NCBI RefSeq assembly: GCF_030272695.1
Contig: NZ_JARFYN010000012.1
Coordinates: 79,224-143,223 of the forward strand
Source: Martinezella calliandrae
GTDB taxonomy: Bacteria; Pseudomonadota; Alphaproteobacteria; Rhizobiales; Rhizobiaceae
Length of the DNA stretch: 64,000 nucleotides
Reading direction: 5' to 3'
A program made the position numbers and the translations under genes. The notes under the pieces were generated by a model that saw only the letters and a list, made by a program, of their open reading frames with translations, was not told where the DNA came from and ran no database searches. How positions within the stretch are numbered: position 1 is the stretch's first letter; each line of letters starts with the position of its first letter. Shown piece after piece: positions 18,603 through 26,831 of this stretch.

Positions 18603-19517
18603 TCAGGACGCTTGCCAGGCTTGCAACTGAGCGAGAGAAGCCGTCGCCCCGCCGCAAACAACGATAAGGATTCGTTCAAAACGGGCCAGTCGATCGGCAT
18701 GGGCATAGGCGACCGCCAAAGCTGCACCGCAGGCCGGCTCCACGACCACGCGATGATCGTCAAGAAAGCGTGTGCATGCGTTGACGGCAGCTCGATCGTC
18801 GACAACGACGCAATCAACGGGTAGTGTCTGCGTGATGTCGAAGGCGCGCTGGCAAACCTTTCGGGCGCCAAGCGACGTCGCAATGCTGGTAATGGCGGGC
18901 AATTCGACGCGCCTGCCGGCCTTCACGGAAGCCGCCAGAGACGCTGCGCCTTCGGTTTCCGCTGCTATCAACGGGATATCCTGCAGTCCGTTGCGCGCCA
19001 ACCCTTCCGCGACGCCGGACAGAAGCCCGCCGCCGCCAACCGAAAGAACGACCGCGTCGAACGGAACGGCCGCTTTAACGACCTCGTCGATGATCGTTGC
19101 ATGCCCTGTCCACAAAATCGGATCATCGAACGGGTGTATGAATGCGGTTTCCACGTCGACCGCTTCGAGCGCGCGCTCGTTGGCCTCTTGCCAGGATGTT
19201 CCATGGACGAAGACCTCGGCGCCCTCCTGGCGGATCAGCGACTTTGCCCGTTCCGTCGTCGTCTCGGGAACGAAGACCGACACCGGAATCGAGAGACGAC
19301 GTCCGGCATAAGCGACCGCGATACCCGCATTGCCCCCGGAGGAAGAAATGAAACGCCGCTTTCCGCTTCTGGCGTGATGCTCGCACGCCGCCCCTATACC
19401 TCGGATTTTGAACGAGCCGGGGGGCTGAAGCGCGTCCATCTTTAACCAGATGGCTCGCCCCGACGCTTGGCTTAGGGGACGGGATTCGAGGAGCGGAGTT
19501 TCGAGATGAAGTGCCAT
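18603..19517 (-). CDS. PLP-dependent serine/threonine dehydratase-like protein
   Basis: A fold-type II PLP enzyme of 304 aa, related to catabolic L-serine/L-threonine dehydratases (amino acid to 2-oxo acid plus ammonia). The Schiff-base lysine is Lys37 in GSFKIRG, the substrate loop is SSGGNAGIA (usually SSGNHG), and the phosphate-binding loop is GGGGLLSG. There is no C-terminal ACT domain, which favours a catabolic over a biosynthetic IlvA role. The ATG at 19517 is chosen because GGAG lies 7 nt upstream; ATG 19529 and longer frames exist. It converges with hemA. Exact substrate is not deducible; diaminopropionate- or cystathionine-type relatives share the fold. Confidence 0.82.
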   Translation of the reverse strand: MALHLETPLLESRPLSQASGRAIWLKMDALQPPGSFKIRGIGAACEHHARSGKRRFISSSGGNAGIAVAYAGRRLSIPVSVFVPETTTERAKSLIRQEGAEVFVHGTSWQEANERALEAVDVETAFIHPFDDPILWTGHATIIDEVVKAAVPFDAVVLSVGGGGLLSGVAEGLARNGLQDIPLIAAETEGAASLAASVKAGRRVELPAITSIATSLGARKVCQRAFDITQTLPVDCVVVDDRAAVNACTRFLDDHRVVVEPACGAALAVAYAHADRLARFERILIVVCGGATASLAQLQAWQAS

Positions 19518-19652
19518 GAAATGCTCCATCAGAATGCGACGTTGGTGATGGTCTAGCGAATATGTTGAAAGTTCGTCGATCACAAACAGATAAGCAGACC
19601 TGCCGGTGAGAGCAGTCATCTACTTTGCGAACGTGCGCCCTTTCGCGGGCGC

Positions 19653-20846
19653 TTACGCGGCTTTTTCCCTTTGCTTTACAAACACGGTGGCGTAGCGGCG
19701 GGCTTCATCATCGGCGGCAAAGACCGCATCCATCGTTTCGGCGCTGCCGATACCGATCATCTCGTCCATGACCGCTTCGGCAATATCCGCCATTTCCAGG
19801 AAGCCGATCCGTTCGTCCACGAACGCTTGGAAGGCAATCTCTTCGGCGGCATTCATGACGGCGCCCTGCAGTCCGCCGCGTTCCAGCGCGGTGCGCGCAA
19901 GACGCAGCGCAGGGAAGCGAACCTCGTCCGGCGCTTCGAAATCCAGCCGGGCTAGTTTTGCGAAGTCCAGCCGGTCGACATTTAGTTTTGTCCGGGACGG
20001 ATAGGTCAGCGCATAGCCGATGGCTGTGCGCATGTCCGGACAGCCGAGCTGCGCCAGCACCGAGCCGTCCGTATAACCAACCATCGAATGAACAACGGAT
20101 TGCGGATGGACGACGACCTCTATCTGTTCTGGACCGACATTGAACAGATGCTTGGCCTCGATCATCTCCAGCGCCTTGTTGAACATTGAAGCGCTGCCGA
20201 TGGAGATTTTCAGGCCCATGGACCAGTTCGGATGGGCGCGCGCGGTCGCCGCTGTGACATTGGCCATCTCTTCGCGCGACCATGTGCGGAAGGGGCCGCC
20301 GGAAGCCGTCAGTATGATGCGCTCCACCGCATGCTGCTGGTCATCTTCCAGTGCCTGGAAAATCGCGCTGTGTTCGCTGTCCACTGGAATCAAACGCCCG
20401 CCGCCTTCGCTGACGGCGCGAACGAAGAGATCGCCGGCGGAAACCAGGCATTCTTTGTTGGCGAGCGCGATATCAGCGCCCCGGCGCGCTGCCTCCAACG
20501 TCGGCGCGAGGCCTGCAGTGCCGACGATCGCCGCCATTACCCAGTCCGAAGGGATGGAGGCCGCTTCGATCAGGGCGTTCCTGCCAGCGGCCGCGGCAAT
20601 GCCAGTGCCGGCCAGCGCTTCCTTGAGCGCCTGATAGCGATCTTCATTGGCGGTGACGGCAAGTGCCGCGCCACAGGCCCTTGCCTGGCTTGCCAGGAGA
20701 TCAATGTTGTCGTGTCCGGTGATTGCAGCGATATCGAAGGCTTCGCGTCCACCCAGTTGGGCGATGACGTCAAGCGTGTTTTGGCCGATCGAGCCAGTCG
20801 AACCCAATATCGTCAGGCGGCGCGGCGCTTTGCTCCCGGTTGTCAT
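19653..20846 (-). CDS. dxr: 1-deoxy-D-xylulose 5-phosphate reductoisomerase
   Basis: The second enzyme of the MEP isoprenoid pathway, converting DXP with NADPH to 2-C-methylerythritol 4-phosphate (397 aa from this start). It has the NADPH motif ILGSTGSIGQNTLDVI, the KECLVSAG block, the metal- and substrate-binding PVDSEHSAIFQ, the TASGGPFR loop and HPNWSMGLKISI. Two starts are possible: ATG 20846 or TTG 20852, neither with a strong ribosome-binding site. It is transcribed away from the BON-domain gene across about 200 bp containing a strong palindrome. Confidence 0.95.
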   Translation of the reverse strand: MTTGSKAPRRLTILGSTGSIGQNTLDVIAQLGGREAFDIAAITGHDNIDLLASQARACGAALAVTANEDRYQALKEALAGTGIAAAAGRNALIEAASIPSDWVMAAIVGTAGLAPTLEAARRGADIALANKECLVSAGDLFVRAVSEGGGRLIPVDSEHSAIFQALEDDQQHAVERIILTASGGPFRTWSREEMANVTAATARAHPNWSMGLKISIGSASMFNKALEMIEAKHLFNVGPEQIEVVVHPQSVVHSMVGYTDGSVLAQLGCPDMRTAIGYALTYPSRTKLNVDRLDFAKLARLDFEAPDEVRFPALRLARTALERGGLQGAVMNAAEEIAFQAFVDERIGFLEMADIAEAVMDEMIGIGSAETMDAVFAADDEARRYATVFVKQREKAA

Positions 20847-20957
20847 TTCCAAGTATCCGCATCTTGCTGTCGTCGCCCATGGCTCTACAGGGGATCGCGA
20901 AAGGCGGCAAGTCCGCAGGCAAGTCGGCGAGCCTCGGCCCGCGTTCCATTATTCGTG

Positions 20958-20982
20958 AAATTACTGACTTTAACAGTAATTT
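20958..20982. promoter_or_regulatory. 25-bp perfect palindrome upstream of the BON-domain gene
   Basis: AAATTACTG and CAGTAATTT are perfectly complementary 9-bp arms separated by 7 bp. They lie 72-96 bp before the BON gene and about 110 bp ahead of dxr in the divergent gap. AT-rich composition, length and spacing are typical of a repressor operator; a terminator is unlikely because no U-run follows. Confidence 0.5.
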
Positions 20983-21053
20983 ACAGGTATCTTATGAACC
21001 AATATGGAGATGCCGCGTTTTCCCCGTTCTGCAGGACTGCGGGAGTTGGGGCG

Positions 21054-21320
21054 ATGGTTTTCAAAGCGGCAACGTTTCATGGTGTCGAAACCAAAATCGA
21101 GAGCGAAAATGCCCGGCGCTCGGCGCTGGAATCCGCCGTTGCGAATGCTCTGGCCGTCGCCGGCGGCCTCGACGCCTCCGACGTCATCGTCATCGCCGCG
21201 GGCCAGGAAATCCGGCTCCATGGGATGGTTGCAACACAGCAAGAGGTCGAACGCGCGACCGCGGTGGCGGAGGCCGTGCCGGGGGTGAGACTGGTGCGGA
21301 ATATGATCGAGGTGGGGTGA
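21054..21320 (+). CDS. BON-domain protein
   Basis: A small protein of 88 aa consisting of one BON domain: RRSALESAVANALAVAG, then DVIVIAAGQEIRLHGMVATQQEVERATAVAEAVPGV with the conserved central glycine and the final VRLVRNMIEV strand. BON domains bind phospholipid or occur in osmotic-shock proteins such as OsmY. No signal peptide is seen from this start. ATG 21054 is preferred because GGGAG lies 9 nt ahead; ATG 20994 would add 20 residues. A perfect palindrome lies upstream. Confidence 0.8.
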   Translation: MVFKAATFHGVETKIESENARRSALESAVANALAVAGGLDASDVIVIAAGQEIRLHGMVATQQEVERATAVAEAVPGVRLVRNMIEVG

Positions 21321-21647
21321 GCCTGTTAGGTTTTCCGACCGTGGAGGCGACTTGCTGGAAGCTGCCTGGACGCTCAATCAACCGGATATGGGCGTCACCC
21401 AAATCAAGGTGACTTTTTTCATGAGAGGCAGTCGAGCGGCAATAGAACCCGCGACCACCTTCGACACGCACTTTGCGCGACGGCTTGCCGTTGCCAATTA
21501 TCTTTGAGGCGAGTGCTACATCCGGAGGCCGAGGGCCTTTCACTTCATGCAGCCAAGCGAATAAGAGGCTACAGTAGCGCCGTCTAGCGAGTGCCCACGA
21601 AAGACCCGGAGGCGAAAGCCGGTTCAAGCTTTTAGGATAGGCTCTAT
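21321..21647. other. gene-free region between the BON-domain gene and the DUF3307 gene
   Basis: These 327 bp contain no gene that I recognise. Short frames exist on both strands, the longest on the minus strand running back over the BON gene, but none has a ribosome-binding site or recognisable protein features. Purine-rich and GC-poorer patches near 21520-21640 differ somewhat from the flanking genes and could be leftovers of an acquired segment. Confidence 0.4.
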
Positions 21648-21965
21648 ATGGAACCGATTTTGATGATGGCGCTAATGTTGCTTGGCGCGCATTGGGTATG
21701 CGACTACCCGTTGCAAGGTGAATTCCTTGCTACAGCAAAGGTCAAGGGACCGCTGCGGTTCTACCATCTTGTCGCCCATGCCGGCATTCATGGGGCCGCC
21801 GTTGGGCTGGTAACGGGTAGCGTCTGGCTCGGCCTGGCGGAATGGCTGGCCCATACCGTCATCGACGAGCTCAAGGTGAGGGGCATAACGAGGCTAGCCT
21901 TGGATCAGGTCCTACATATCGTCTGCAAGGCCATTTGGCTGATGATCATCTTTGGAAAGCTCTGA
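21648..21965 (+). CDS. DUF3307 domain membrane protein
   Basis: A protein of 105 aa matching the DUF3307 family, with the diagnostic motif GAHWVCDYPLQGEFLATAK at residues 13-31 and a second conserved stretch AEWLAHTVIDELK. It has three to four hydrophobic segments and is probably integral to the inner membrane. The function is unknown. DUF3307 genes are often found in phages and prophage remnants, and this one lies near a tRNA gene, but no other phage gene is visible. Confidence 0.75.
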   Translation: MEPILMMALMLLGAHWVCDYPLQGEFLATAKVKGPLRFYHLVAHAGIHGAAVGLVTGSVWLGLAEWLAHTVIDELKVRGITRLALDQVLHIVCKAIWLMIIFGKL

Positions 21966-22261
21966 AAACGCAGTTCGCCGACTTGATGCCTGCGGCGGCC
22001 CTTCTTAGCCGCTGCCGGCCTCTGGTGTCCTAGAGGAAACCCACGTGCTCCCCAAACGGCACGTCATCATCCCAATTCCCGCTTCCTAACCGTTCGCTTT
22101 CGCCAGAGAGCCGTTCCTCGGGATGAGGCACCGTCTCGCTGTCCGATGCATCGCGGCGATGATCCGGATGTCGGCCTGACATTTGGTCGTCATCGCTTGC
22201 TTCAGTAAGATTGCAAGCGAACTGTTCTAACCCATGTGTCCGGTATGGACAGAGAGGCGAA

Positions 22262-22560
22262 TGGTGTCCACGAGAGGATTCGAACCTCCGACCCCAGGAT
22301 TCATACCACTTCGACTTTTGCCGCCGCCCGGAGGGCGTTCGTGGTCTGGACTGTCCCTTCACCATAGGCCGAAGCCCTTAGGTGCTGCCCATCCAGTCTC
22401 TACACCTTCACCGGATTTCTCCGGAGCTTGGCTCGGGATTGGCATGCTGGAAGACCAGCGAAGCGTTCCCCGACTTTGAGCAGATCGATTGCAGCGTTTC
22501 CAGCTACAACCCCCAATTCATTCAGGAATCCTGTGCTCTATCCTGCTGAGCTACGTGGAC
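22262..22560 (-). tRNA. tRNA-Arg(CCU), interrupted by a group I intron
   Basis: On the minus strand the 5' exon (22560-22524) has acceptor GTCCACG, D-arm GCTC...GAGC and the anticodon stem CAGGA with TTCCT. The 3' exon (22301-22262) starts AATCCTG, has the T-arm with GGTTCGAATCC, acceptor CGTGGAC, discriminator A and an encoded CCA. Joined, they give a 77-nt tRNA with anticodon loop TTCCTAA, so anticodon CCU for AGG codons. The acceptor pairing GTCCACG/CGTGGAC is perfect. The 222-bp insertion directly after the third anticodon base is a group I intron (separate entry). A tRNA-Arg(CCU) with an intron here is the known Agrobacterium arrangement. Confidence 0.95.
22302..22523 (-). ncRNA. self-splicing group I intron (subgroup IC3 type) in tRNA-Arg
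   Basis: A 222-nt insertion in the anticodon loop, after the U of CCU. The 5' exon ends in U and the intron ends in G, as group I splicing requires. The core reads GAGCCAAGCTCCGG, GAAGGTGTAGAGACTGGA, CACCTAAGGGC, CTATGGTGAAGG and GACAGTCCAGA, which are the P4-P6/P3-P7-P8 elements and match the Azoarcus tRNA-Ile intron closely from memory. P7 pairs AGACTGG with the later CAGTCC strand. There is no endonuclease frame, so it is immobile by itself. Splicing is needed for a functional tRNA. Confidence 0.93.
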
Positions 22561-22703
22561 ACAACACCCCTCCAATAGCGTAGGCTCGCAGGCCGAGCAA
22601 CCGCTCTTTTGCGGAATTCGTCTTCAACAACTCACCAGAGCATGCGCGCAACAGCGCGTATTCCGTGAGCCATGATCCGGCGCACGGAAAGAGAGTGAAT
22701 ACG

Positions 22704-23864
22704 TCAGGCGTCCAGGCGCTGCTCGGCGAGCCGCACCCAGTAGGAGATGCCGTGGGCGATCGCTTCGTCGTTGAAGTCGTAGGCCGGGTTGTGCAGACCG
22801 GCTGTCTCGCCGTTGCCGACGAAGATGAAGGCGCCGGGGCGGGCGTTTAGCATATAGGAGAAATCCTCACCGCCCATCATGGGATCGACTTCGGGGATGA
22901 CGTTGGCCGGGCCGGCGATATCGCGCGCGGCCGCAATTGCGTGCTCGGTCTCCTTGGCATGGTTGACGGTTACCGGATAGTTGCGGTGGAACTGGATGTC
23001 TGCTTCAGCGTCGTGGCTTGCGGCGATGCCACTGACAATCTGCCTGAAGCGCTGCTCGGCGAGATCGCGGATCTCCGGGTCGAGCGTGCGCACGGTGCCC
23101 GCGAAGCTGGCGTCGTTCGGAATGACATTATAGGCGTTGCCGGCATTGAACTTGGTCACCGAGACGACCACCGACTTCAGCGGGTTGGTGCTGCGCGAGG
23201 CGATGAGCTGCAGATTGGTGATGATCTGCGCACCGATGGCGATGGGATCGATGGTCTTGTGCGGCATGGCGGCGTGGCCGCCGCGGCCCTTGATGGTGAT
23301 GGTGAATTCGTCGGTCGCCGCCATAATCGCGCCCTTGCGGATGGCGAAGTGGCCGACCGGCAGGCCCGGCAGATTGTGCATGCCGTAGACCTCGGCGATC
23401 TGGAAGCGTTCCATCATGCCGTCCTTGACCATTGCATCGCCACCGGCGCCGCCCTCTTCAGCCGGTTGGAAGATGACAGCGATGTTGCCGTTGAAGTTGC
23501 GGGTCTCGGCCAGATATTTGGCGGCCCCGAGCAACATGGCGGTGTGGCCGTCATGGCCGCAAGCGTGCATCTTGCCGGGCGTGGTGGAAGCCCAAGGCTT
23601 GCCGGTGATTTCAGTGAGCGGCAGAGCATCCATGTCGGCGCGCAGGCCGACCGTGCGGCCTTCACCCTTGCCGCGGATAAGGCCGACGACGCCGGTGCGG
23701 CCAATGCCGGTGACGACCTCGTCGACACCGAAAGCCCTGAGCTTCTCGGCGACGAAGGCGGCGGTATTTTCCACCGCATACAACAGCTCAGGCCTTGTGT
23801 GGATATAACGACGCCATTCCGTCACTTCGTCCTGGAGTTCGGCGGCTCTGTTCAAAATCGGCAT
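22704..23864 (-). CDS. M20-family amidohydrolase (hippurate hydrolase type)
   Basis: A metal-dependent amidohydrolase of 386 aa in the M20D/HipO-AbgB family, which removes acyl groups from N-acyl amino acids or peptides. Metal and catalytic motifs: LRADMDALPLTE, HACGHDGHTAMLLG and the EEGGAGGDAM segment with the catalytic Glu pair, then a dimerisation insert with GRGGHAAMPHKTIDPI, and MGGEDFSYML at the C-terminus. No signal peptide is present, so it is cytoplasmic. The true substrate (hippurate, N-acetyl amino acid or auxin conjugate) cannot be told from sequence. It is a single gene between the tRNA and dac. Confidence 0.88.
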   Translation of the reverse strand: MPILNRAAELQDEVTEWRRYIHTRPELLYAVENTAAFVAEKLRAFGVDEVVTGIGRTGVVGLIRGKGEGRTVGLRADMDALPLTEITGKPWASTTPGKMHACGHDGHTAMLLGAAKYLAETRNFNGNIAVIFQPAEEGGAGGDAMVKDGMMERFQIAEVYGMHNLPGLPVGHFAIRKGAIMAATDEFTITIKGRGGHAAMPHKTIDPIAIGAQIITNLQLIASRSTNPLKSVVVSVTKFNAGNAYNVIPNDASFAGTVRTLDPEIRDLAEQRFRQIVSGIAASHDAEADIQFHRNYPVTVNHAKETEHAIAAARDIAGPANVIPEVDPMMGGEDFSYMLNARPGAFIFVGNGETAGLHNPAYDFNDEAIAHGISYWVRLAEQRLDA

Positions 23865-24080
23865 GCTGATTTTTCCTGCTGCTCAATATCGGATTCGGGT
23901 CTAGCAATTTGGTGCGGCACCAACCTCGGACATCACATCGCACTTTTCGTTGCCATGCGCGTGATCACAAGGCTGTGATGCATAGGTAATAAACTCGTCA
24001 ATCGCCTTTGCCTTCTCCTAGCCATATAGGTTAAATAGGGGGAGCTTTCGAGAAAATTCCGGATTTCTGAAGGATAGACC

Positions 24081-25247
24081 GTGCCGACGAAGCAAAATCG
24101 TTTGTATGCCGCCATGCGGCTTGTTCCCATGGCCGCAGCAGCATCTATGCTTTTCCTGTCGACCGCGCATGTGGCGGAAGCCAATCCGCATATCCTCGTC
24201 GATGTCAGCACCGGCCGCGTGCTCGACCATGAAGAAGCCTTCCGCAAGTGGTATCCGGCTTCGCTGACGAAGCTGATGACGGTCTATGTTACCTTCCGCG
24301 CTATCCAGTCCGGCCAGATCACGCTTGATACGCCCGTCGTCATGTCCAAGCTTTCTTCGTCGCAGCCGCCGGCGAAGATGTATTTCAAGCCGGGCCAGAA
24401 GATGACGCTCGACAACGCCTTGAAGATGATGCTGGTCAAATCCGCCAATGACCTCGCGATGGCGATCGCCGAGACGGTCGGCGGTTCCGAGCAGGGCTTC
24501 GTTGCGCGCATGAACGCGGAAGCCGCGCGCCTCGGCATGCGCGACACGCGCTATATCAATCCCAATGGCTTGCCGGGCAAGGGTCAGTACACCACCGCGC
24601 GAGATCTCGCGGTTGTCAGCGTCGCGCTGCGCCGCGAGTTCCCGCAATATGCGAGCTATTTCTCTCTTGAAGGCTTTACCAACGGCGTAAAGCAGGTGCC
24701 GAACATCAACATGCTTATTGGCCGTTTCGACGGCGCCGATGGCATGAAGACCGGGTTCATCTGCGCTTCCGGCTTCAATCAGATCGCCTCGGCCACCCGC
24801 AACGGCCGCACGCTGATCTCCGTTGTTCTCGGCACGGACAGCCTTGCGGCACGCGCCGACGATTCCGCCAATTTCCTCGAAAAGGGTTTTGAGAACCAGT
24901 TTACCGGACGGGACACGCTGGCAAGCCTGCAACCCTATGGGCAGGACCAGGACGAGGTCGCCGACGTCACTGCCGATATCTGCAGCGCCAAGGGCGCAAA
25001 GGCCCGCAGCGAGACGCGCGACCCGACGGGGCGTACGAAAGTGGAGTCGCCCTACATCCATGAAATGGATCACGATCCGAATTTCGTCTATGCGGGCCTC
25101 ATTGGCGGCCAGGACGTCGCGACTGCAAGCAAGGGCGATCAGGAAGACACGACCGCCAAAGGCGACAAGGCTGTGAAGGGCAATAAAATTGTTGCCACGC
25201 GCGATGTCACCGGCATACCCATCCCCATGCCGCGTCCCACTTTCTGA
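24081..25247 (+). CDS. dacC: D-alanyl-D-alanine carboxypeptidase (PBP5/6 family)
   Basis: A periplasmic S11 serine peptidase of 388 aa that trims D-Ala from peptidoglycan pentapeptides. After an N-terminal signal peptide (hydrophobic core about residues 12-29, cleavage near VAEA) it has the three active-site motifs: SLTK (Ser61, Lys64), SAN (121-123) and KTG (223-225). It starts at GTG 24081 with AAGGAT 6 nt ahead. The C-terminus is hydrophilic and lacks an obvious amphipathic anchor. A G3E GTPase follows after 13 bp and is probably cotranscribed. Confidence 0.93.
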   Translation: MPTKQNRLYAAMRLVPMAAAASMLFLSTAHVAEANPHILVDVSTGRVLDHEEAFRKWYPASLTKLMTVYVTFRAIQSGQITLDTPVVMSKLSSSQPPAKMYFKPGQKMTLDNALKMMLVKSANDLAMAIAETVGGSEQGFVARMNAEAARLGMRDTRYINPNGLPGKGQYTTARDLAVVSVALRREFPQYASYFSLEGFTNGVKQVPNINMLIGRFDGADGMKTGFICASGFNQIASATRNGRTLISVVLGTDSLAARADDSANFLEKGFENQFTGRDTLASLQPYGQDQDEVADVTADICSAKGAKARSETRDPTGRTKVESPYIHEMDHDPNFVYAGLIGGQDVATASKGDQEDTTAKGDKAVKGNKIVATRDVTGIPIPMPRPTF

Positions 25248-25260
25248 TCGGACCTGAGCC

Positions 25261-26460
25261 ATGAGCCTTCCGCAGCAGAGAGTGCCGGTTTCGATCCTGA
25301 CAGGCTTTCTCGGAGCCGGCAAATCGACATTGCTGAACCGCATCCTCAAGGATGCGGAGATGCGGGATGCGGCCGTCATCATCAACGAGTTCGGCGATGT
25401 CGGCATCGACCACCTGCTGGTCGAAAGCTCCGGCGACTCCATCATCGAACTCTCCGATGGCTGCCTCTGCTGCACGGTGCGCGGCGAGCTGGTGGATACA
25501 CTGGCGAACCTCATGGACGCCATGCAGACCGGCCGTATACGGCCGCTGAAGCGTGTCGTGATCGAGACCACTGGCCTTGCCGACCCGGCGCCGGTGATGC
25601 AATCGATCATGGGTAATCCGATTATTGCCACCAATTTCGACCTCGACGGCGTCATCACCGTTGTCGATGCGGTGAACGGCTTGCAGACGCTCGATAACCA
25701 TGAAGAGGCCCGTAAGCAGGTGGCGGTCGCCGACCGGTTGATTGTCTCCAAGACAGGCCTGGGAGGTACGGTTTCCGTCGATGTGCTGGAAAGCCGGCTG
25801 AGGTCACTCAATCCGCGGGCGCAGATGCTGAATGGCGACAGCGAGGAAGCCGGCCGCGCCGCTATTCTCGTCAACGGCCTCTACGATGCGGCCTCCAAGA
25901 TCGCCGATGTCGGCCGCTGGCTGCGGGACGAGCTGGAAACGGATGATCAAGATCATCATCATGACGACCATGGGCACAATCATCACGACCATGGGCATCA
26001 CGATGACGGGCATGGCCATCACCGCCGCGGCCACGATCATTATGGCCATCGGCATCAGCACGCCCATGACGTGACCCGTCACAACGAGTCGATCCGCTCC
26101 TTCTCGATCGTCGAAAATCAGCCAATCGATCCGATCGCGCTGGAAATGTTCATCGACCTCCTGCGTTCCGCACATGGCGAGAAGCTCCTGCGAATGAAGG
26201 CGATCGTCGCAATGTCCGACAGACCAGAGCGTCCGGTCGTGCTGCATGGCGTGCAGAATATATTCCATCCGCCTATGCGCCTGCCCGCCTGGCCCAATCC
26301 TGATGACCGGCGCACACGTATGGTGATCATCACCAAGGACCTGCCCGAAGATTTCGTGAAGGGCCTATTCGACGCCTTCCTCAGCAAGCCGCGCATCGAT
26401 ACGCCGGATCGCGCAGCACTTGAGGACAATCCGCTTGCCGTGCCGGGCATGAGGTTCTAG
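25261..26460 (+). CDS. G3E-family (COG0523/CobW-like) GTPase with histidine-rich metal loop
   Basis: A SIMIBI-class GTPase of 399 aa, likely a metallochaperone. Walker A is GFLGAGKS (15-22), the metal-binding CxCC is Cys68-Leu69-Cys70-Cys71, and TTGLADPAPV is switch-like. Residues 231-269 form a loop with about 20 histidines, typical of zinc, nickel or cobalt storage or transfer. The guanine-specificity motif reads SKTG (163-166) where the family normally has an Asp at the last place. The C-terminal CobW domain (SFSIVENQPIDPIALEMFIDLL) follows. It is 13 bp downstream of the carboxypeptidase. No Zur-type operator is visible, and it is not next to cobalamin genes, so zinc delivery is the more likely role. 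Confidence 0.88.
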   Translation: MSLPQQRVPVSILTGFLGAGKSTLLNRILKDAEMRDAAVIINEFGDVGIDHLLVESSGDSIIELSDGCLCCTVRGELVDTLANLMDAMQTGRIRPLKRVVIETTGLADPAPVMQSIMGNPIIATNFDLDGVITVVDAVNGLQTLDNHEEARKQVAVADRLIVSKTGLGGTVSVDVLESRLRSLNPRAQMLNGDSEEAGRAAILVNGLYDAASKIADVGRWLRDELETDDQDHHHDDHGHNHHDHGHHDDGHGHHRRGHDHYGHRHQHAHDVTRHNESIRSFSIVENQPIDPIALEMFIDLLRSAHGEKLLRMKAIVAMSDRPERPVVLHGVQNIFHPPMRLPAWPNPDDRRTRMVIITKDLPEDFVKGLFDAFLSKPRIDTPDRAALEDNPLAVPGMRF

Positions 26461-26527
26461 GGAACGGATGGTTGTGGACCCAGTTGGTCGTAAATCAGGG
26501 GCGGCGTCAAAGTATGGCCGAACTCAC

Positions 26528-26585
26528 TCCATCCTGATGGTGAGGCAGGAGCGAAGCGACCCTCGAACCACGACGATGGCCCTTC
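26528..26585. repeat. rhizobial dispersed palindromic repeat
   Basis: The gap between the G3E GTPase and tusA contains a sequence of the CCATCCTGA...GGAGCGAAGCGACCCTCGAA type. Its reverse complement includes TCGTGGTTCGAGGG, also found at 62696-62709, and it is related to the element at 6058-6183. It lies between convergent genes. Confidence 0.5.
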
Positions 26586-26597
26586 GGCTGTTACCGG

Positions 26598-26831
26598 CTA
26601 TCCCTTGCGGATCGCAAAGCGATGACCGCTTTCCGTCTTCTCGCGTGCGACAAGGGTGTGGCCATTTTCGGTGCAGAAATGCGGAATGTCGATGATTGCC
26701 AGCGGATCGCTGGTATCGACGGTTAGTAACGCCCCCGACGGCATGCCGCGCAGGCGCTTTTCCGTCTTCAGCACGGGGAGGGGGCATTTCAATCCGCGCA
26801 GATCATAAATCCTGTTGTCGCGGCTATTCAC
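26598..26831 (-). CDS. tusA: TusA-family sulfur carrier protein
   Basis: A small cytoplasmic protein of 77 aa with the TusA/SirA signature YDLRGLKCPLPVLKTEK; Cys16 carries the persulfide that TusA proteins pass on in tRNA thiolation and molybdenum cofactor sulfuration. The start is a GTG at 26831 that overlaps the end of the L,D-transpeptidase gene by 8 bp, indicating translational coupling. Because the start is not ATG it is easily missed or annotated too long. TusA of this short form could serve FdhD-dependent enzymes, though that link is inference. Confidence 0.85.
   Translation of the reverse strand: MNSRDNRIYDLRGLKCPLPVLKTEKRLRGMPSGALLTVDTSDPLAIIDIPHFCTENGHTLVAREKTESGHRFAIRKG

Noticed and set aside
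21190..21627. 145-codon minus-strand frame over the BON gene and the gap
   Set aside because: Pro/Arg-rich tail is antisense to the BON domain; no start signal or domain seen.
22030..22182. 50-residue Asp/Glu/His-rich frame on the minus strand next to the tRNA
   Set aside because: Composition is mildly protein-like but there is no Shine-Dalgarno or known motif, and the frame continues upstream through the tRNA intron.
24018..25874. 618-codon open frame on the minus strand
   Set aside because: It lies wholly antisense to the D,D-carboxypeptidase and the G3E GTPase, has Arg/Ser/Ala-rich meaningless composition and no ribosome-binding site.
25950..26070. Short tandem CATCAC/CATGGG-like DNA repeats as a CRISPR or VNTR
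   Set aside because: They encode the in-frame His/Asp/Gly-rich metal loop of the G3E GTPase; units are irregular and not direct repeats with spacers.
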